NCBI GenBank assembly: GCA_043758755.1
Contig: JAYVMW010000020.1
Span: forward strand, 56,423-120,422
Reading direction: 5' to 3'
Source of the DNA: Solimicrobium sp043758755
GTDB taxonomy: Bacteria > Pseudomonadota > Gammaproteobacteria > Burkholderiales > Burkholderiaceae_D
Length of the DNA stretch: 64,000 bases
This document shows, piece after piece, positions 41,166 to 51,574 of this stretch. The position numbers and the translations under genes were made by a program. The notes beneath the pieces are model-generated. The model was not told the origin of the DNA. It made no database searches and saw only the letters and a list, made by a program, of their open reading frames with translations. Numbering within the stretch: the stretch's first letter is position 1; each line of letters opens with the position of its first letter.

Positions 41166-42403
41166 TACGATCTGTAGTCCGCGTTGATGGAAACATACTC
41201 ATGCGAAAAATCGCAGGTCCAAACCGTGGCACTGGCCGCGCCGCGCCCAAGCACGACGCGCGTCACAATTTCACTGTTCTTCATTACGCGCTGTCCATCA
41301 CTTTCCTGATAGTCAGGATGCCGGCCGCCAGCTTTCACGACCCACACATCGTCCAGATACAGGTCAACCAGCCCGACGTCCAGATCATTCACACCGGCCT
41401 TGCCGATCGCCATCAACAGTCGTCCCAGATTCGGATCGGATGCGAAAAATGCGGTTTTCACCAGCGGCGAATTGGCGATCGAATACGCGATCTGCCGGCA
41501 TTCTTCAATATTCTTACCCTGCTCTACCGTGACAGTCATGAACTTGGTGGCACCTTCACCGTCCCGCACTATCATTTGCGCCAGTTGCTGGGCCAGACCC
41601 TGCACCGCATCCATCAGTGCGGCGTAGTCAGACGAAGTCGCGTCGCCGATTTCGCAACTTCCGGCACCGCTGGCGATCAGCATGAACGAATCGTTGGTGG
41701 AAGTGTCGCCATCGATGGTTATGCAGTTGAACGAATGGTCACTGGCCTGTTTCACCATTTGATCCAGCACCGGTTGCGTGACTTTGGCATCCATGGCGAT
41801 AAAGCCGAGCATGGTGGCCATGTTGGGTTGAATCATCCCGGCGCCTTTGCTGATACCGGTCATGGTCACCAGATGCGCGCCAATCTGTACCTGACGCGAA
41901 GCGGCCTTGGGCTGGGTATCGGTCGTCATGATCGCCTCGGCGGCCTGGTACCAGTTGTCTTCTTTCAGGCCCTGTATCGCAGCAGGCAGTGCGGCCACCA
42001 GACGGTCAATGGGCAACTGTTCCAGAATGACGCCGGTTGAAAACGGCAGAACCTGGGCCGCATCACAATTGATCAGGTCGGCCAGTCTGTTGCAGGTGGT
42101 ATTGGCTGCAGCCAATCCGGGAATGCCAGTGCCGGCATTGGCGTTGCCGGTATTGATCACGAGTGCCTGAATCGGCATGCCGGTCAGAGCCACAGAATCA
42201 AGATGGGCCTTGCTGACCTGCACCGGTGCGGCACAGAAGCGGTTGGCGGTAAATACCCCGGACACGGTGGCAGTGGGAGCCAGTTTCATAACCAGCAGGT
42301 CTTTGCGGTCTGCCTTCTTGATACCGGCCTGGGCAAAGCCCAGCAGAACGCCTGCGACAGGGTGAAGTTGAGAAGGAATCGGGAGCGGGGAGTTAACGGC
42401 CAT
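41165..42403 (-). CDS. argJ: bifunctional ornithine acetyltransferase / N-acetylglutamate synthase
   Basis: Transfers the acetyl group from N-acetylornithine to glutamate, closing the cyclic arginine pathway; the bifunctional form also makes N-acetylglutamate from acetyl-CoA. The 412-residue precursor self-cleaves before the Thr in PNMATMLGFIAMDA to give alpha and beta chains; the loop GISKGAGMIQPN precedes it. ATG 42403 follows AGGA with eight bases and gives the family start MAVNSPLP; an upstream in-frame ATG is less likely. Heads an operon with the DUF815 ATPase and Nudix genes. Confidence 0.95.
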   Translation of the reverse strand: MAVNSPLPIPSQLHPVAGVLLGFAQAGIKKADRKDLLVMKLAPTATVSGVFTANRFCAAPVQVSKAHLDSVALTGMPIQALVINTGNANAGTGIPGLAAANTTCNRLADLINCDAAQVLPFSTGVILEQLPIDRLVAALPAAIQGLKEDNWYQAAEAIMTTDTQPKAASRQVQIGAHLVTMTGISKGAGMIQPNMATMLGFIAMDAKVTQPVLDQMVKQASDHSFNCITIDGDTSTNDSFMLIASGAGSCEIGDATSSDYAALMDAVQGLAQQLAQMIVRDGEGATKFMTVTVEQGKNIEECRQIAYSIANSPLVKTAFFASDPNLGRLLMAIGKAGVNDLDVGLVDLYLDDVWVVKAGGRHPDYQESDGQRVMKNSEIVTRVVLGRGAASATVWTCDFSHEYVSINADYRS

Positions 42404-42560
42404 GGGAAAATCCTGCAATATGGAAAGAAATTGGGTGTGAAGCCGGTATTGTATGACAAAGCTCCGTCATTTTTTGAAAAATAGCGCGGTAAATGTGACT
42501 GAATCATTTATCATTCAATTCACGAAATAGAATCGCGAAATCGAACCGAAACCCGACTCC

Positions 42561-45500
42561 ATGCCTTATATACCACCTAGTCAACTTCTCAAAAGCGCTG
42601 CGCCGGAAAACAAACTCCCCGTCCTGTACACCCTGGCATTGTGGGAGATGCCGATCACCCAAAACCGACTGCACGAGTTTCTGCTCTCGGCATTGATCAA
42701 CCTGAATGTCGGATCCCATTACAACGTTTCAAACATCAAATCAACTCTGGCCGAGCTGGTCGCTGCGGGCAGCGTACATTTTCTGGCCGGCTCGGGTTAC
42801 CAGATTACACCGGAAGCGGGTCATGCCGCGCTACTGGATTTGTATGAGCAGCATCAGTTGCAGCCGTGGATACATCAGGTGCGCGATTTTTTATCCAGAA
42901 ACCGTGAATACTCGAGTTGGGCCACACCGTCCTCCGCGTTCTGCCAGCGTGAAATGTTGTTTGCCGCCCTGAATGACGATCTGGCGCAACTCGGTCACTG
43001 GCGTGCCCAGTTTTTTTCCTTTCCCAATACCTTCGACACACTGCCGGCACAAAAGTTGTTTTCCACCGCAGCCGGCACCATTCTGTTTGATCATCTCAAG
43101 CCGAATCTGCAGGGCATTTTATTGTTCGATCTGTTTTCTGCGGCGAGCTGGATGCTGGAAAAATGCAGCACGGCCTATGCATATGCAAAGCAGCATGCGG
43201 CAAGCCGGTACAGCAAGGATGCCATGCTGGTAGATGCGCTGTGTCTGCAGGCGCTGCTGCGCGGCGATCCGGAACCGCTGCAGCAGATGCATGACAATTT
43301 TCCGCAGGCGATCGCGGCTCTGCAAAAAGGGGATGTGTTTAACAGTACCGAGACCTTCAGCCGGATACTGGCTGAGCGCAAAAGCCGAACCAACAAACGC
43401 AAACTGTTTCTGCCTGACCTGCCCGGATTGTTCTACACCGTGGGGCTGCTGGCCAATCCGACCGCGCCATCCCTTAAAGCCGCCAAAGAACAATGCGATG
43501 AAGGCTGCAAGATGCGCCAGGCGCAATTCTATCCGGCCATCCGGTCACTGGTCGAACATCTTAAAAACGGTACGCCCGTTGAAGTTACGCAGGTAGCGGT
43601 TCAATACCAGAGTCTGGACGATTTTTTTGTACGGCTGGCCAATTTCTGGCAGGATTGCCCGGTTTCCGATGTGGAGCGGCGTCACCTGAAAAGCCTGTTT
43701 ACGCTGTGTCAGCGGCATGGCTATGTCTGGGTCGCTGCAGAAATTGCACAACTGTATCTGGTGCAGTTTCAGGAATCGATCGACCCGGCTGCGGGACTGG
43801 ACAATTGGCACGCACAACACGGACTTCAACCTCTGTACCAGACGTTGCAGCGCCAGGAAAACTGGCAGCGCGCCCTGTCGGCACTGGCGCAGCTGAAAAG
43901 CGTTGATAAAACCGGCTCGGACGCGCGCATTGCCTGGTTTGTTGAGTGCGAATCACACTACGTCAATCTTGAGCCGCGCGAGCAGAAACGCAATGCCAAA
44001 GGCAACTGGAGCAAGGGCCGGCCGATAGCCTTAAAGCGACTTTCCTACGAACAGGACAGCCTGCCGGGCATCAGCGAACAGGATAAAAAAATCGCCAGCT
44101 GCATCAAAAAATCCTACGACAATTACTACGGCGCCTCCGATTATGAAATCAACGGCGAGAAAGCGCTGCCGTTTTTGATCGGCCATCCGCACGTGTACTG
44201 GCTGGATGCGCCGGATGTGCGCATCGACATCAGCCGCGGTGAACCAGCGCTGGTCATGAAACAGCAGGGCGATAAAATTCACATGCAGCTTGAGCCGACC
44301 ATGCACGTCGACGAAGGTGTGATCTGGCAAAAGCAGACGCCAACCAGACTGGTGGTGTATCCGGGCAGTCCCGAAATCAGACAGATCGCCGGAATTATCG
44401 GCAAAGGCCTGGCGGTGCCGGCCAATGCCAAGTCGCAGCTGGTGGATGTGATTGCCGCCATTGCGCCGCACCTGGACATTCATTCCGATCTGCCCGAGCT
44501 GGCCCGACACATTGCCCAGGTTGAAGCGGACCGCACACTGTACGCGCATCTGCTGCCTCTCAAAGATGGATTGCGGGTGCAGTTTCTGGTGCGCCCGCTG
44601 CCGCAGGGCAGCTGGTTTACACCCGGCAAGGGATCGGCCAACGTGGTGGGAGAACATCAGGGCAAGGCAATCCAGACGTCGCGCAATCTGGAACAGGAGC
44701 AGAAATTACTCGATACCTTGCTCAACCACTGCCATGCGCTCAACCAGGCCGAACAGCAGGGTCAGGAATGGGAACTGGGTCATCCGGAACTGTGTCTGGA
44801 ACTGTTAAGCGAACTGGGCGAGCTGAAACTGACTTTGGCCCAAGAGCTCAATCAGAGTCAACTGGAACTGGTCTGGCCGGAAGGTGAACGGTTCCGTATC
44901 AAATCCACTTCCAGTCTGGCGCAGCTGCAACTGTCGATCAAAAAACAGGGCGACTGGTTTGTGGCGGGCGGCGAAGTGCAGCTCGACGACGGCAAGGTGC
45001 TGGCACTGCGCGAATTGCTGCACATGGTCAGCAGTGCGAATGGCCGCTTTTTGCCACTCGGCGACAATCAGTTTCTGGCCTTGACCGAGAGCTTTAAAAA
45101 GCGCCTGCTGGAACTCAATGCGCTGGCCGACTCGGTCGGCAAAGATGGTGTGCGGGTCAGCCAGCTGGCCTCACCCATGCTGGCCGAACTGGCCGGTGAA
45201 GCAGGCGATCTGCAGGCCGACGCTGCCTGGGCCGCCCAGTTGCAGAAATTATCTGCACTGGCTGACTACCAGCCGCAGCTACCCTCTACCCTGCAGGCCA
45301 CGCTGCGCGACTATCAGCTGGAAGGGTATCAATGGCTGTCGCGTCTGGCGTACTGGGGTGTGGGTGCCTGCCTGGCCGATGACATGGGACTGGGCAAGAC
45401 CGTGCAAACGCTGGCGGTATTGCTGGAGCGCGCACCGCACGGGCCGGCGCTGGTGGTCGCACCGATTTCGGTGGCCATGAACTGGCAGGCTGAAACCGCG

Positions 45501-46661
45501 CGCTTTGCACCCACCCTCAACGTGCGCGCTTACCATCAGAATCGCTCGCTCGGTGAACTGGGTCCCTTTGATCTGGTCATTGCCAGTTACGGCATGCTGC
45601 AACAGGATGACGCGGCCTTCGCACAAATCGACTGGCATACCGTGGTACTGGATGAAGCGCAGGTCATCAAGAATGCCGCGACCAAACGCTCTCAGGCTGC
45701 CATGGCACTCAAGGCAGATTTCCGGATCATCGCCAGCGGCACACCGGTCGAAAATCATCTGGGTGAATTGTGGAATCTGTTCCGCTTTATTAATCCCGGA
45801 CTGCTCGGTTCCAAAGAACGGTTTGCCGAACGGTTTTCCAATCCGATCGAACGCGGCGACCGGCAGGCGCGTAACCATCTGAAAAAACTGATCCAGCCCT
45901 TCATTCTCAGACGCACCAAGACCCAGGTACTGTCAGAACTGCCGGCCAGAACCGAAATTACTCTGCAGGTTGAACTGTCGGATCAGGAACGCCATTTGTA
46001 TGAAGCGCTGCGCGAGGAAGCTCTCGATAAAATCGAACACATGTCACCCGAGCAGGGCAGATCCATGCAGGTACTGGCGGAGATCACCAAACTGCGCCGC
46101 TTCTGCTGCCACCCGCAACTGGTTATGAAACAGACCGATGTATCGGGCAGCAAACTGGCGGTATTTGCGGAAACGCTTGAAGAGTTGCTGGACAATAATC
46201 ACAAGGCGCTGGTTTTCAGCCAGTTTGTCGATCATCTGGCTATCGTGCGCGCCTGGCTGGACGACAAGGGCATCAGTTACCAGTATCTGGATGGCAGTAC
46301 GCCCGCGCTACAGCGCAGACAGCGCGTCGAAGCGTTTCAGGCCGGTCAGGGTGACGTGTTTTTAATCAGTCTTAAAGCCGGTGGTACCGGGCTGAATCTG
46401 ACTGCGGCTGATTATGTCATTCATCTAGACCCGTGGTGGAATCCGGCGGTAGAAGATCAGGCCTCAGACCGCGCGCACCGCATGGGGCAACTGCGACCGG
46501 TGACCATTTACCGGTTGGTGACGCAACAGACCATCGAAGAAAAAATAATTGCACTGCATGCACAGAAGCGCGATCTGGCTGACAGCCTGCTCGAAGGTGG
46601 GGATGTGTCGGCGAAACTGGATACGGCTGCGCTGCTGCGGTTGTTAAAAGACAGTGCCTAG
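42561..46661 (+). CDS. SNF2-family DEAD/DEAH-box helicase, large
   Basis: A 1366-residue protein with a SWI2/SNF2 motor in its last third. Residues ~905-1070 hold the first RecA-like domain: LRDYQLEGYQWLSRL, DDMGLGKTVQTLAVLLER (Walker A, residue ~940), VVLDEAQVIKN (DEAQ box, ~1031) and IIASGTPVENHLGELWNL. The second has VFLISLKAGGTGLNLTAADYVIHLDPWWNP and DQASDRAHRMGQ. The first ~900 residues are unlike the motor, with a helical region, and no SWIM zinc finger can be seen. Bacterial members may move along DNA or strip RNA polymerase (RapA-like), but the substrate is unknown. It is flanked by argJ (divergent) and a convergent TPR gene. Confidence 0.93.
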   Translation: MPYIPPSQLLKSAAPENKLPVLYTLALWEMPITQNRLHEFLLSALINLNVGSHYNVSNIKSTLAELVAAGSVHFLAGSGYQITPEAGHAALLDLYEQHQLQPWIHQVRDFLSRNREYSSWATPSSAFCQREMLFAALNDDLAQLGHWRAQFFSFPNTFDTLPAQKLFSTAAGTILFDHLKPNLQGILLFDLFSAASWMLEKCSTAYAYAKQHAASRYSKDAMLVDALCLQALLRGDPEPLQQMHDNFPQAIAALQKGDVFNSTETFSRILAERKSRTNKRKLFLPDLPGLFYTVGLLANPTAPSLKAAKEQCDEGCKMRQAQFYPAIRSLVEHLKNGTPVEVTQVAVQYQSLDDFFVRLANFWQDCPVSDVERRHLKSLFTLCQRHGYVWVAAEIAQLYLVQFQESIDPAAGLDNWHAQHGLQPLYQTLQRQENWQRALSALAQLKSVDKTGSDARIAWFVECESHYVNLEPREQKRNAKGNWSKGRPIALKRLSYEQDSLPGISEQDKKIASCIKKSYDNYYGASDYEINGEKALPFLIGHPHVYWLDAPDVRIDISRGEPALVMKQQGDKIHMQLEPTMHVDEGVIWQKQTPTRLVVYPGSPEIRQIAGIIGKGLAVPANAKSQLVDVIAAIAPHLDIHSDLPELARHIAQVEADRTLYAHLLPLKDGLRVQFLVRPLPQGSWFTPGKGSANVVGEHQGKAIQTSRNLEQEQKLLDTLLNHCHALNQAEQQGQEWELGHPELCLELLSELGELKLTLAQELNQSQLELVWPEGERFRIKSTSSLAQLQLSIKKQGDWFVAGGEVQLDDGKVLALRELLHMVSSANGRFLPLGDNQFLALTESFKKRLLELNALADSVGKDGVRVSQLASPMLAELAGEAGDLQADAAWAAQLQKLSALADYQPQLPSTLQATLRDYQLEGYQWLSRLAYWGVGACLADDMGLGKTVQTLAVLLERAPHGPALVVAPISVAMNWQAETARFAPTLNVRAYHQNRSLGELGPFDLVIASYGMLQQDDAAFAQIDWHTVVLDEAQVIKNAATKRSQAAMALKADFRIIASGTPVENHLGELWNLFRFINPGLLGSKERFAERFSNPIERGDRQARNHLKKLIQPFILRRTKTQVLSELPARTEITLQVELSDQERHLYEALREEALDKIEHMSPEQGRSMQVLAEITKLRRFCCHPQLVMKQTDVSGSKLAVFAETLEELLDNNHKALVFSQFVDHLAIVRAWLDDKGISYQYLDGSTPALQRRQRVEAFQAGQGDVFLISLKAGGTGLNLTAADYVIHLDPWWNPAVEDQASDRAHRMGQLRPVTIYRLVTQQTIEEKIIALHAQKRDLADSLLEGGDVSAKLDTAALLRLLKDSA

Positions 46662-46662
46662 G

Positions 46663-47409
46663 TTACGCCAAACTTTCCAAATAGGGTAAAACAATGTCCA
46701 GCGCCTTCCTGGCGAACCTGTGATCCGGTTTGATTTTCAGCGTTACCTGAAAATTGTTGACAGCATCTTCCAGTCGGTTCAGTTTGATTTGAGTCATTCC
46801 AAGGTTGAAATAGGCGTTGGCATAATCCGGCTTGATCAGAATGGCATTTTGCAGACGCGCGATAGATTCGTCATAGCGTTCCAGCGCTCTTAACACCACG
46901 CCCAGATTGTGGTGTGCCTGGGCGAATTCAGGCTTGATCGAAATCGCATACTGATAACTGCTTTGGGCTTCCTGCGTGCGTCCGAGTCGTTCCAGCGCGC
47001 AGCCATAATTGTTATAGGCCTGTGCATCGGCCGGCAGCAAGACAATGGCGGTTTTCAGATGTTGCAAGGCTTCTTCGACCTGTCCCATCTGCAAAAGTAT
47101 CGCACCCAGCGCATGCCAGGCGTAGCCCTGCAAAGGATAACGGGTGGTAATGGTGCGGGCCAGTGACTGTGCTTCGGCAAAACGCGACTGATTGATCAGA
47201 CTGTTCAGCGCAGTGATCTGATCTGCATTGGAAAACAGTGTGTCGTCGCTGCGCAATGTGGCTTTGCTTTTCAGTCTCGATCCGGCTTGGGCGTAGCGTG
47301 CGACACCGGAACGGAACAGATGCATGTCAAGCAGGCGTTCGCTAAAGCCCGATTCGGCATCCTCCAGAAACGGAAAATGACCGGATTCGTGCGAGTAGGT
47401 GTTATCCAT
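46663..47409 (-). CDS. tetratricopeptide repeat protein
   Basis: A 248-residue soluble TPR protein. After a ~75-residue N-terminal region, about five consecutive 34-residue TPR units can be followed, with signature positions in GYAWHALGAILLQMGQVEEALQHL, AQAYNNYGCALERLGRTQEAQ, AQAHHNLGVVLRALERYDESI and ANAYFNLGMTQIKLNRLEDAV. It is expected to bind partner proteins; no partner is evident. ATG 47409 is supported by GGAG six bases upstream, whereas the longer frame to 47589 has no such signal. It ends one base after the helicase stop on the opposite strand. Confidence 0.9.
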   Translation of the reverse strand: MDNTYSHESGHFPFLEDAESGFSERLLDMHLFRSGVARYAQAGSRLKSKATLRSDDTLFSNADQITALNSLINQSRFAEAQSLARTITTRYPLQGYAWHALGAILLQMGQVEEALQHLKTAIVLLPADAQAYNNYGCALERLGRTQEAQSSYQYAISIKPEFAQAHHNLGVVLRALERYDESIARLQNAILIKPDYANAYFNLGMTQIKLNRLEDAVNNFQVTLKIKPDHRFARKALDIVLPYLESLA

Positions 47410-47585
47410 AAACGGCTCCTGCCAGGTTGATTTTTGACACGAGCGTGAAGAAATCCAATCACGGTGACTGTGCCTGTTGTAGCTATTATCAGCATTCCGT
47501 GTGTGGTTTAAGGTCTGATAAGAGGGGAAAATACTGTGCAATTCGATTTCGTATGGAAATGGTGATGGTGCCAATACCGGCAAAT

Positions 47586-48482
47586 TCAACGCCCGAAACC
47601 CAACAGCAGCACTCCGGCAGCAATGCAGACTGCGCCCAGCAGGCGCACCTTGCGGTCGCCTTCATTTAACAGCTGCCCACCGATCAGGGCGGCAAACAGC
47701 ATCGACACTTCACGCGCCGGAGCAACGTGGCTCAGCGGCGCGGACTGCATGGCAATCAATACAAGGATGTAGGACAGCGGACTGACGGTGGCGACGATAA
47801 CGGCATGTTTCCATTGCGCGCGCCACATTAATTTGGTCTGTTCAGGATTGCGCCATAACGCTGGCAGCAGCAGGGCAATCTGAAAAAAATTGCAAAAGTA
47901 ATACATCAGCAGTGGAGAAATCAGGATGACTTTGACCGCATAACCATCGATCACGGTATAGGCTGCAATGAACAGGCCGGTGAGCAATCCGTAGTAAAGA
48001 CCTTTACGAATCTGACGCCGTTTGAGTTCCGGTTGCCCGGCCCGCAGCACCCCCCTGAACAGGTGTGGCCCGCCAGCGATCAGCAGCACCCCACCGACCA
48101 CCCCGGCAATACCCAGACAGCCGAGCACCGAGATGTGTTCATTCAGAATAAACAGCGCCGCAAAAGAAGAGATCAACGGCGCTGAGCCGCGCGCCATCGG
48201 ATACACCACGGTCAGATCTGCCTTGCGGTAACCGCGCAGCAGCGTCACAAAATAAAAGACATGCACCACCCCGCTGGCCGCGATAAAACCCCATTCCAGA
48301 GCACTCCAGCGCGGTACTTCGTCCCAACCGTAATAAATACCGGCCGGCGCCCAGACCAGCATCATGATCAGATTGGTGAAGCAGGCGAAGCGCGCATCAC
48401 CGCCGGCTTTCTTGGCGACGATATTCCAGATTGCGTGGATCAGGCCGGCGCACAGCACCAGGGCAAAAGCTTGTTGATTCAT
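47586..48482 (-). CDS. EamA/DMT-family transporter
   Basis: A 298-residue membrane protein with ten predicted helices in two EamA repeats: FALVLCAGLIHAIWNIVAKK begins the first, and SPLSYILVLIAMQSAPLSHVAPAREVSMLFAALIGG lies in the second. It resembles the drug/metabolite transporter group with the conserved PMARGSAPLIS segment. Substrate unknown. It lies downstream of secA, separated from it by a strong terminator, so it has its own promoter in that short spacer or is expressed by read-through. Confidence 0.88.
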   Translation of the reverse strand: MNQQAFALVLCAGLIHAIWNIVAKKAGGDARFACFTNLIMMLVWAPAGIYYGWDEVPRWSALEWGFIAASGVVHVFYFVTLLRGYRKADLTVVYPMARGSAPLISSFAALFILNEHISVLGCLGIAGVVGGVLLIAGGPHLFRGVLRAGQPELKRRQIRKGLYYGLLTGLFIAAYTVIDGYAVKVILISPLLMYYFCNFFQIALLLPALWRNPEQTKLMWRAQWKHAVIVATVSPLSYILVLIAMQSAPLSHVAPAREVSMLFAALIGGQLLNEGDRKVRLLGAVCIAAGVLLLGFGR

Positions 48483-48500
48483 TCGATATATTTTTTCAGC

Positions 48501-48533
48501 AAATAAAAAAGGGACCTGACAGTCCCCTTTTTA
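48501..48533 (-). terminator. intrinsic terminator of secA
   Basis: Read on the minus strand, GGGAC and GTCCC form a stem with a six-base loop followed by TTTTTTATTT (plus-strand A-run at 48501-48510). It lies 17 bases beyond the secA stop codon. T-rich sequence on the other side makes it usable in both directions. Confidence 0.8.
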
Positions 48534-48549
48534 TTGTTTACTTTCCGAC

Positions 48550-51306
48550 TTAAGCCAGCCTGCCGTGGCAGACCTTGTACTTCTTGCCGCTGCCGCATGG
48601 ACAGGGATCATTGCGCCCTACTTTCAAGGCATGATTCACCTGCGGCAGACTACCAACCTGATGTTCAGGTTCGACGGTGGGCGAGAGCAATTCTTCCGGC
48701 GCCACATTCGCATCAAAATCAGCATGCTGATAATTGACATTCACAACCTGCTCGGGTTCCACCGCTTCAATTTCTTCACGCGACTGGATGCGCACCATCA
48801 TCACGGTTCTGATGACATCGTTCTTGATCATTTCCAGCATCTGCGCAAACAGTTCAAAGGATTCGCGCTTGTATTCCTGCTTCGGATTCTTTTGCGCATA
48901 ACCGCGCAGGTGGATACCCTGACGCAGATGATCCAGTGCTGCCAGATGTTCCCGCCAGTGTGTGTCCATGCTTTGCAACATCACGCTGCGCTCAAACCGG
49001 CCGAACGATTCACGCCCCACGATCGCGACCTTGGCATCATAACTTTCCAATGCAGCCCTCTGCACTTTGTCGAGCAAATCATGGTCAGTCAGTTGCGGTT
49101 GTTCTTTCAGAATCTGCTGCAGGGGCAATTCCAGCTGCCACTCGGTGGCAAGTGCGGCCTCGAGCGCTTGCACATCCCACTGTTCTTCGATTGATTCTGC
49201 AGGAACAAAAGTGCGGAACACGTCTTCAAACACAGCGTTGCGCAGCGAAGTGATCATTTCTGAAATATCGGTCGTTTCCAGCAATTCATTACGCTGCTGG
49301 TAAATCACCTTGCGCTGATCGTTGGACACGTCATCGTATTCGAGCAATTGTTTGCGGATATCGAAGTTGCGCGCTTCCACCTTGCGTTGCGCGGATTCGA
49401 TCGAGCGCGAAACAATACCGGCTTCGATCGGTTCGCCTTCCGGCATTTTGAGGCGATCCATGATGGCGCGCACCCGGTCACCGGCAAATATGCGCAGCAG
49501 CGGATCATCGAGGCACAGATAGAAGCGTGACGATCCCGGATCACCCTGACGACCGGAGCGACCACGCAACTGATTGTCGACGCGCCGTGATTCATGGCGC
49601 TCGGTACCGACAATATGCAGACCACCGGCCTTGACCACGTGGTCATGCAGAGACTGCCATTCATCGCGCAGGGTTTGGGCCTGCTGCAGTTTCTGTTCTT
49701 CACTTAAGGCGGGATTGGCATTGATCAGCTGAATCTGCTTTTCGACATTGCCACCCAAAACGATATCGGTACCGCGACCGGCCATGTTGGTGGCAATGGT
49801 AATCATTTTCGGACGACCGGCCTGGGCGATGATTTCCGCTTCACGCGCATGCTGCTTGGCGTTCAGTACGTTGTGCGCCAGTTTGTTCTTGGTCAGAATG
49901 CCGGACAGCAGTTCCGAGTTTTCGATTGAGGTGGTACCAACCAGCACTGGCTGGCCGCGCTCGAAACAGTCCTGAATATCGATGAGCATCGCATTGTATT
50001 TTTCCTGCGACGACTTATAAACCTGATCTTGGCGGTCGAGACGTTTTGACGGACGGTTGGGCGGCACCACGACGGTTTCCAGATTATAAATTTCCTGGAA
50101 TTCGTACGCTTCGGTATCGGCCGTTCCGGTCATGCCGGACAGGCGGGCATACATGCGGAAATAGTTCTGGAAAGTGATCGAGGCCAGCGTCTGGTTTTCG
50201 TTCTGGATCTTGACGCCTTCCTTGGCTTCAACGGCCTGATGCAAGCCTTCCGACCAGCGCCGCCCGGTCATCAGACGTCCGGTAAATTCATCGACAATCA
50301 CGACTTCATTGTTTTGCACCACATAGTGCTGATCTCTGAAATACAGCGCATGCGCGCGCAGCGCTGCATACAGGTGGTGAACCAGCGAAATATTGGCCGC
50401 TTCATACAGTGAGGCACCTTCCGGCAGCAGGCCCATCTGGGTCAGAATCTGCTCGGCACGTTCATGACCGGCTTCAGTCAGCAGTACTTGGTGGGCTTTT
50501 TCATCTTTGGTGTAATCGCCGGCAACTTCGACATGGCCTTTGCCGTCCGGCGTTTCTTCACCGATCTGCAGAGTCAGCAGTTTCGGCACTTCATTGATCT
50601 TGTAGTACAGGTCAGTGTGATTTTCAGCCTGACCGGAAATAATCAGCGGGGTACGGGCTTCATCGATCAGGATCGAATCGACTTCATCGACAATGGCAAA
50701 ATTCAGCACGCGCTGCACGCGTTCGCTGGCTTCATACACCATGTTGTCGCGCAAATAGTCAAAACCGAATTCATTGTTGGTGCCGTACGTGATATCCGCT
50801 GCGTAAGCAACCTGTTTGTCGTCATGCTGCATCTGAGACAGGTTGACACCGGTGGTCATTCCCAGCCAGTTGTACAGCTGCCCCATCCAGTCGGCGTCGC
50901 GTTGAGCCAGGTAATCATTGACCGTCACCACATGCACGCCTTTGCCGGACAGCGCATTCAGGTAGGCCGGCAGGGTTGCCATGAGCGTTTTACCTTCACC
51001 GGTACCCATTTCGGCAATTTTGCCGTAATGCAGAACCATGCCACCGATGAGCTGCACGTCGAAGTGACGCATTTTCAGGGACCGCTTGCTGGCCTCGCGG
51101 CATACTGCAAATGCTTCCGGCAGTATCTGGTCCAGAGTTTCGCCGGCCGCGATACGCGCTTTGAATTCACCGGTTTTGGCTTTTAAGTCAGAGTCCGACA
51201 GAGCTTCTAATACTGGCTCCAGCGAATTGATCACACGCACGGTGCTTTGGTATTGCTTCAATAGGCGCTGATTACGGCTACCGAAAATCTTGGTCAGAAT
51301 GGACAT
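48550..51306 (-). CDS. secA: preprotein translocase ATPase
   Basis: Motor of the Sec export machinery, pushing unfolded preproteins through SecYEG. The 918-residue protein has the N-terminal MSILTKIFGSRNQRLLKQY, Walker A AEMGTGEGKTLMATLPAYL, the DEVDSILIDEARTPLIISG block (Walker B), the GTDIVLGGN and GRSGRQGDPG motifs of the second nucleotide-binding domain, and the C-terminal zinc tail NDPCPCGSGKKYKVCHG, which binds SecB and lipids. ATG 51306 is the family start; the open frame extends 24 codons further without conservation. I see no secM-like gene upstream. A terminator follows. Confidence 0.97.
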   Translation of the reverse strand: MSILTKIFGSRNQRLLKQYQSTVRVINSLEPVLEALSDSDLKAKTGEFKARIAAGETLDQILPEAFAVCREASKRSLKMRHFDVQLIGGMVLHYGKIAEMGTGEGKTLMATLPAYLNALSGKGVHVVTVNDYLAQRDADWMGQLYNWLGMTTGVNLSQMQHDDKQVAYAADITYGTNNEFGFDYLRDNMVYEASERVQRVLNFAIVDEVDSILIDEARTPLIISGQAENHTDLYYKINEVPKLLTLQIGEETPDGKGHVEVAGDYTKDEKAHQVLLTEAGHERAEQILTQMGLLPEGASLYEAANISLVHHLYAALRAHALYFRDQHYVVQNNEVVIVDEFTGRLMTGRRWSEGLHQAVEAKEGVKIQNENQTLASITFQNYFRMYARLSGMTGTADTEAYEFQEIYNLETVVVPPNRPSKRLDRQDQVYKSSQEKYNAMLIDIQDCFERGQPVLVGTTSIENSELLSGILTKNKLAHNVLNAKQHAREAEIIAQAGRPKMITIATNMAGRGTDIVLGGNVEKQIQLINANPALSEEQKLQQAQTLRDEWQSLHDHVVKAGGLHIVGTERHESRRVDNQLRGRSGRQGDPGSSRFYLCLDDPLLRIFAGDRVRAIMDRLKMPEGEPIEAGIVSRSIESAQRKVEARNFDIRKQLLEYDDVSNDQRKVIYQQRNELLETTDISEMITSLRNAVFEDVFRTFVPAESIEEQWDVQALEAALATEWQLELPLQQILKEQPQLTDHDLLDKVQRAALESYDAKVAIVGRESFGRFERSVMLQSMDTHWREHLAALDHLRQGIHLRGYAQKNPKQEYKRESFELFAQMLEMIKNDVIRTVMMVRIQSREEIEAVEPEQVVNVNYQHADFDANVAPEELLSPTVEPEHQVGSLPQVNHALKVGRNDPCPCGSGKKYKVCHGRLA

Positions 51307-51384
51307 GCGATGAATGTATGAGTGAGATGTTGAAAAATGAAACCAGAGAATTCGGACCGGTTGCGGCCGCAAACTCAACCCGCG

Positions 51385-51393
51385 ATTCTATCA
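51385..51393 (-). promoter_or_regulatory. possible extended -10 promoter of secA
   Basis: On the minus strand TGATAGAAT combines an extended -10 (TG one base before) with the hexamer TAGAAT, 79 bases before the secA ATG. No matching -35 is seen, which is normal for extended -10 promoters. The remaining upstream stretch to 51574 shows no other feature. Confidence 0.4.
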
Positions 51394-51574
51394 TGGTCAC
51401 CCCTGAATTCGGCGCTTGAGCGACAATTCAGGCCATTCTCACGACAAATACGCAATTCTGGCTATATGGTGATTCATTTCTCATAATCAAGATCAGGAGG
51501 AAATATTCAAAAAATAACATCGCTGCCTATAAAGCAATCAAATTTAACAATGATGAACTTATGGCAGCCAAATA

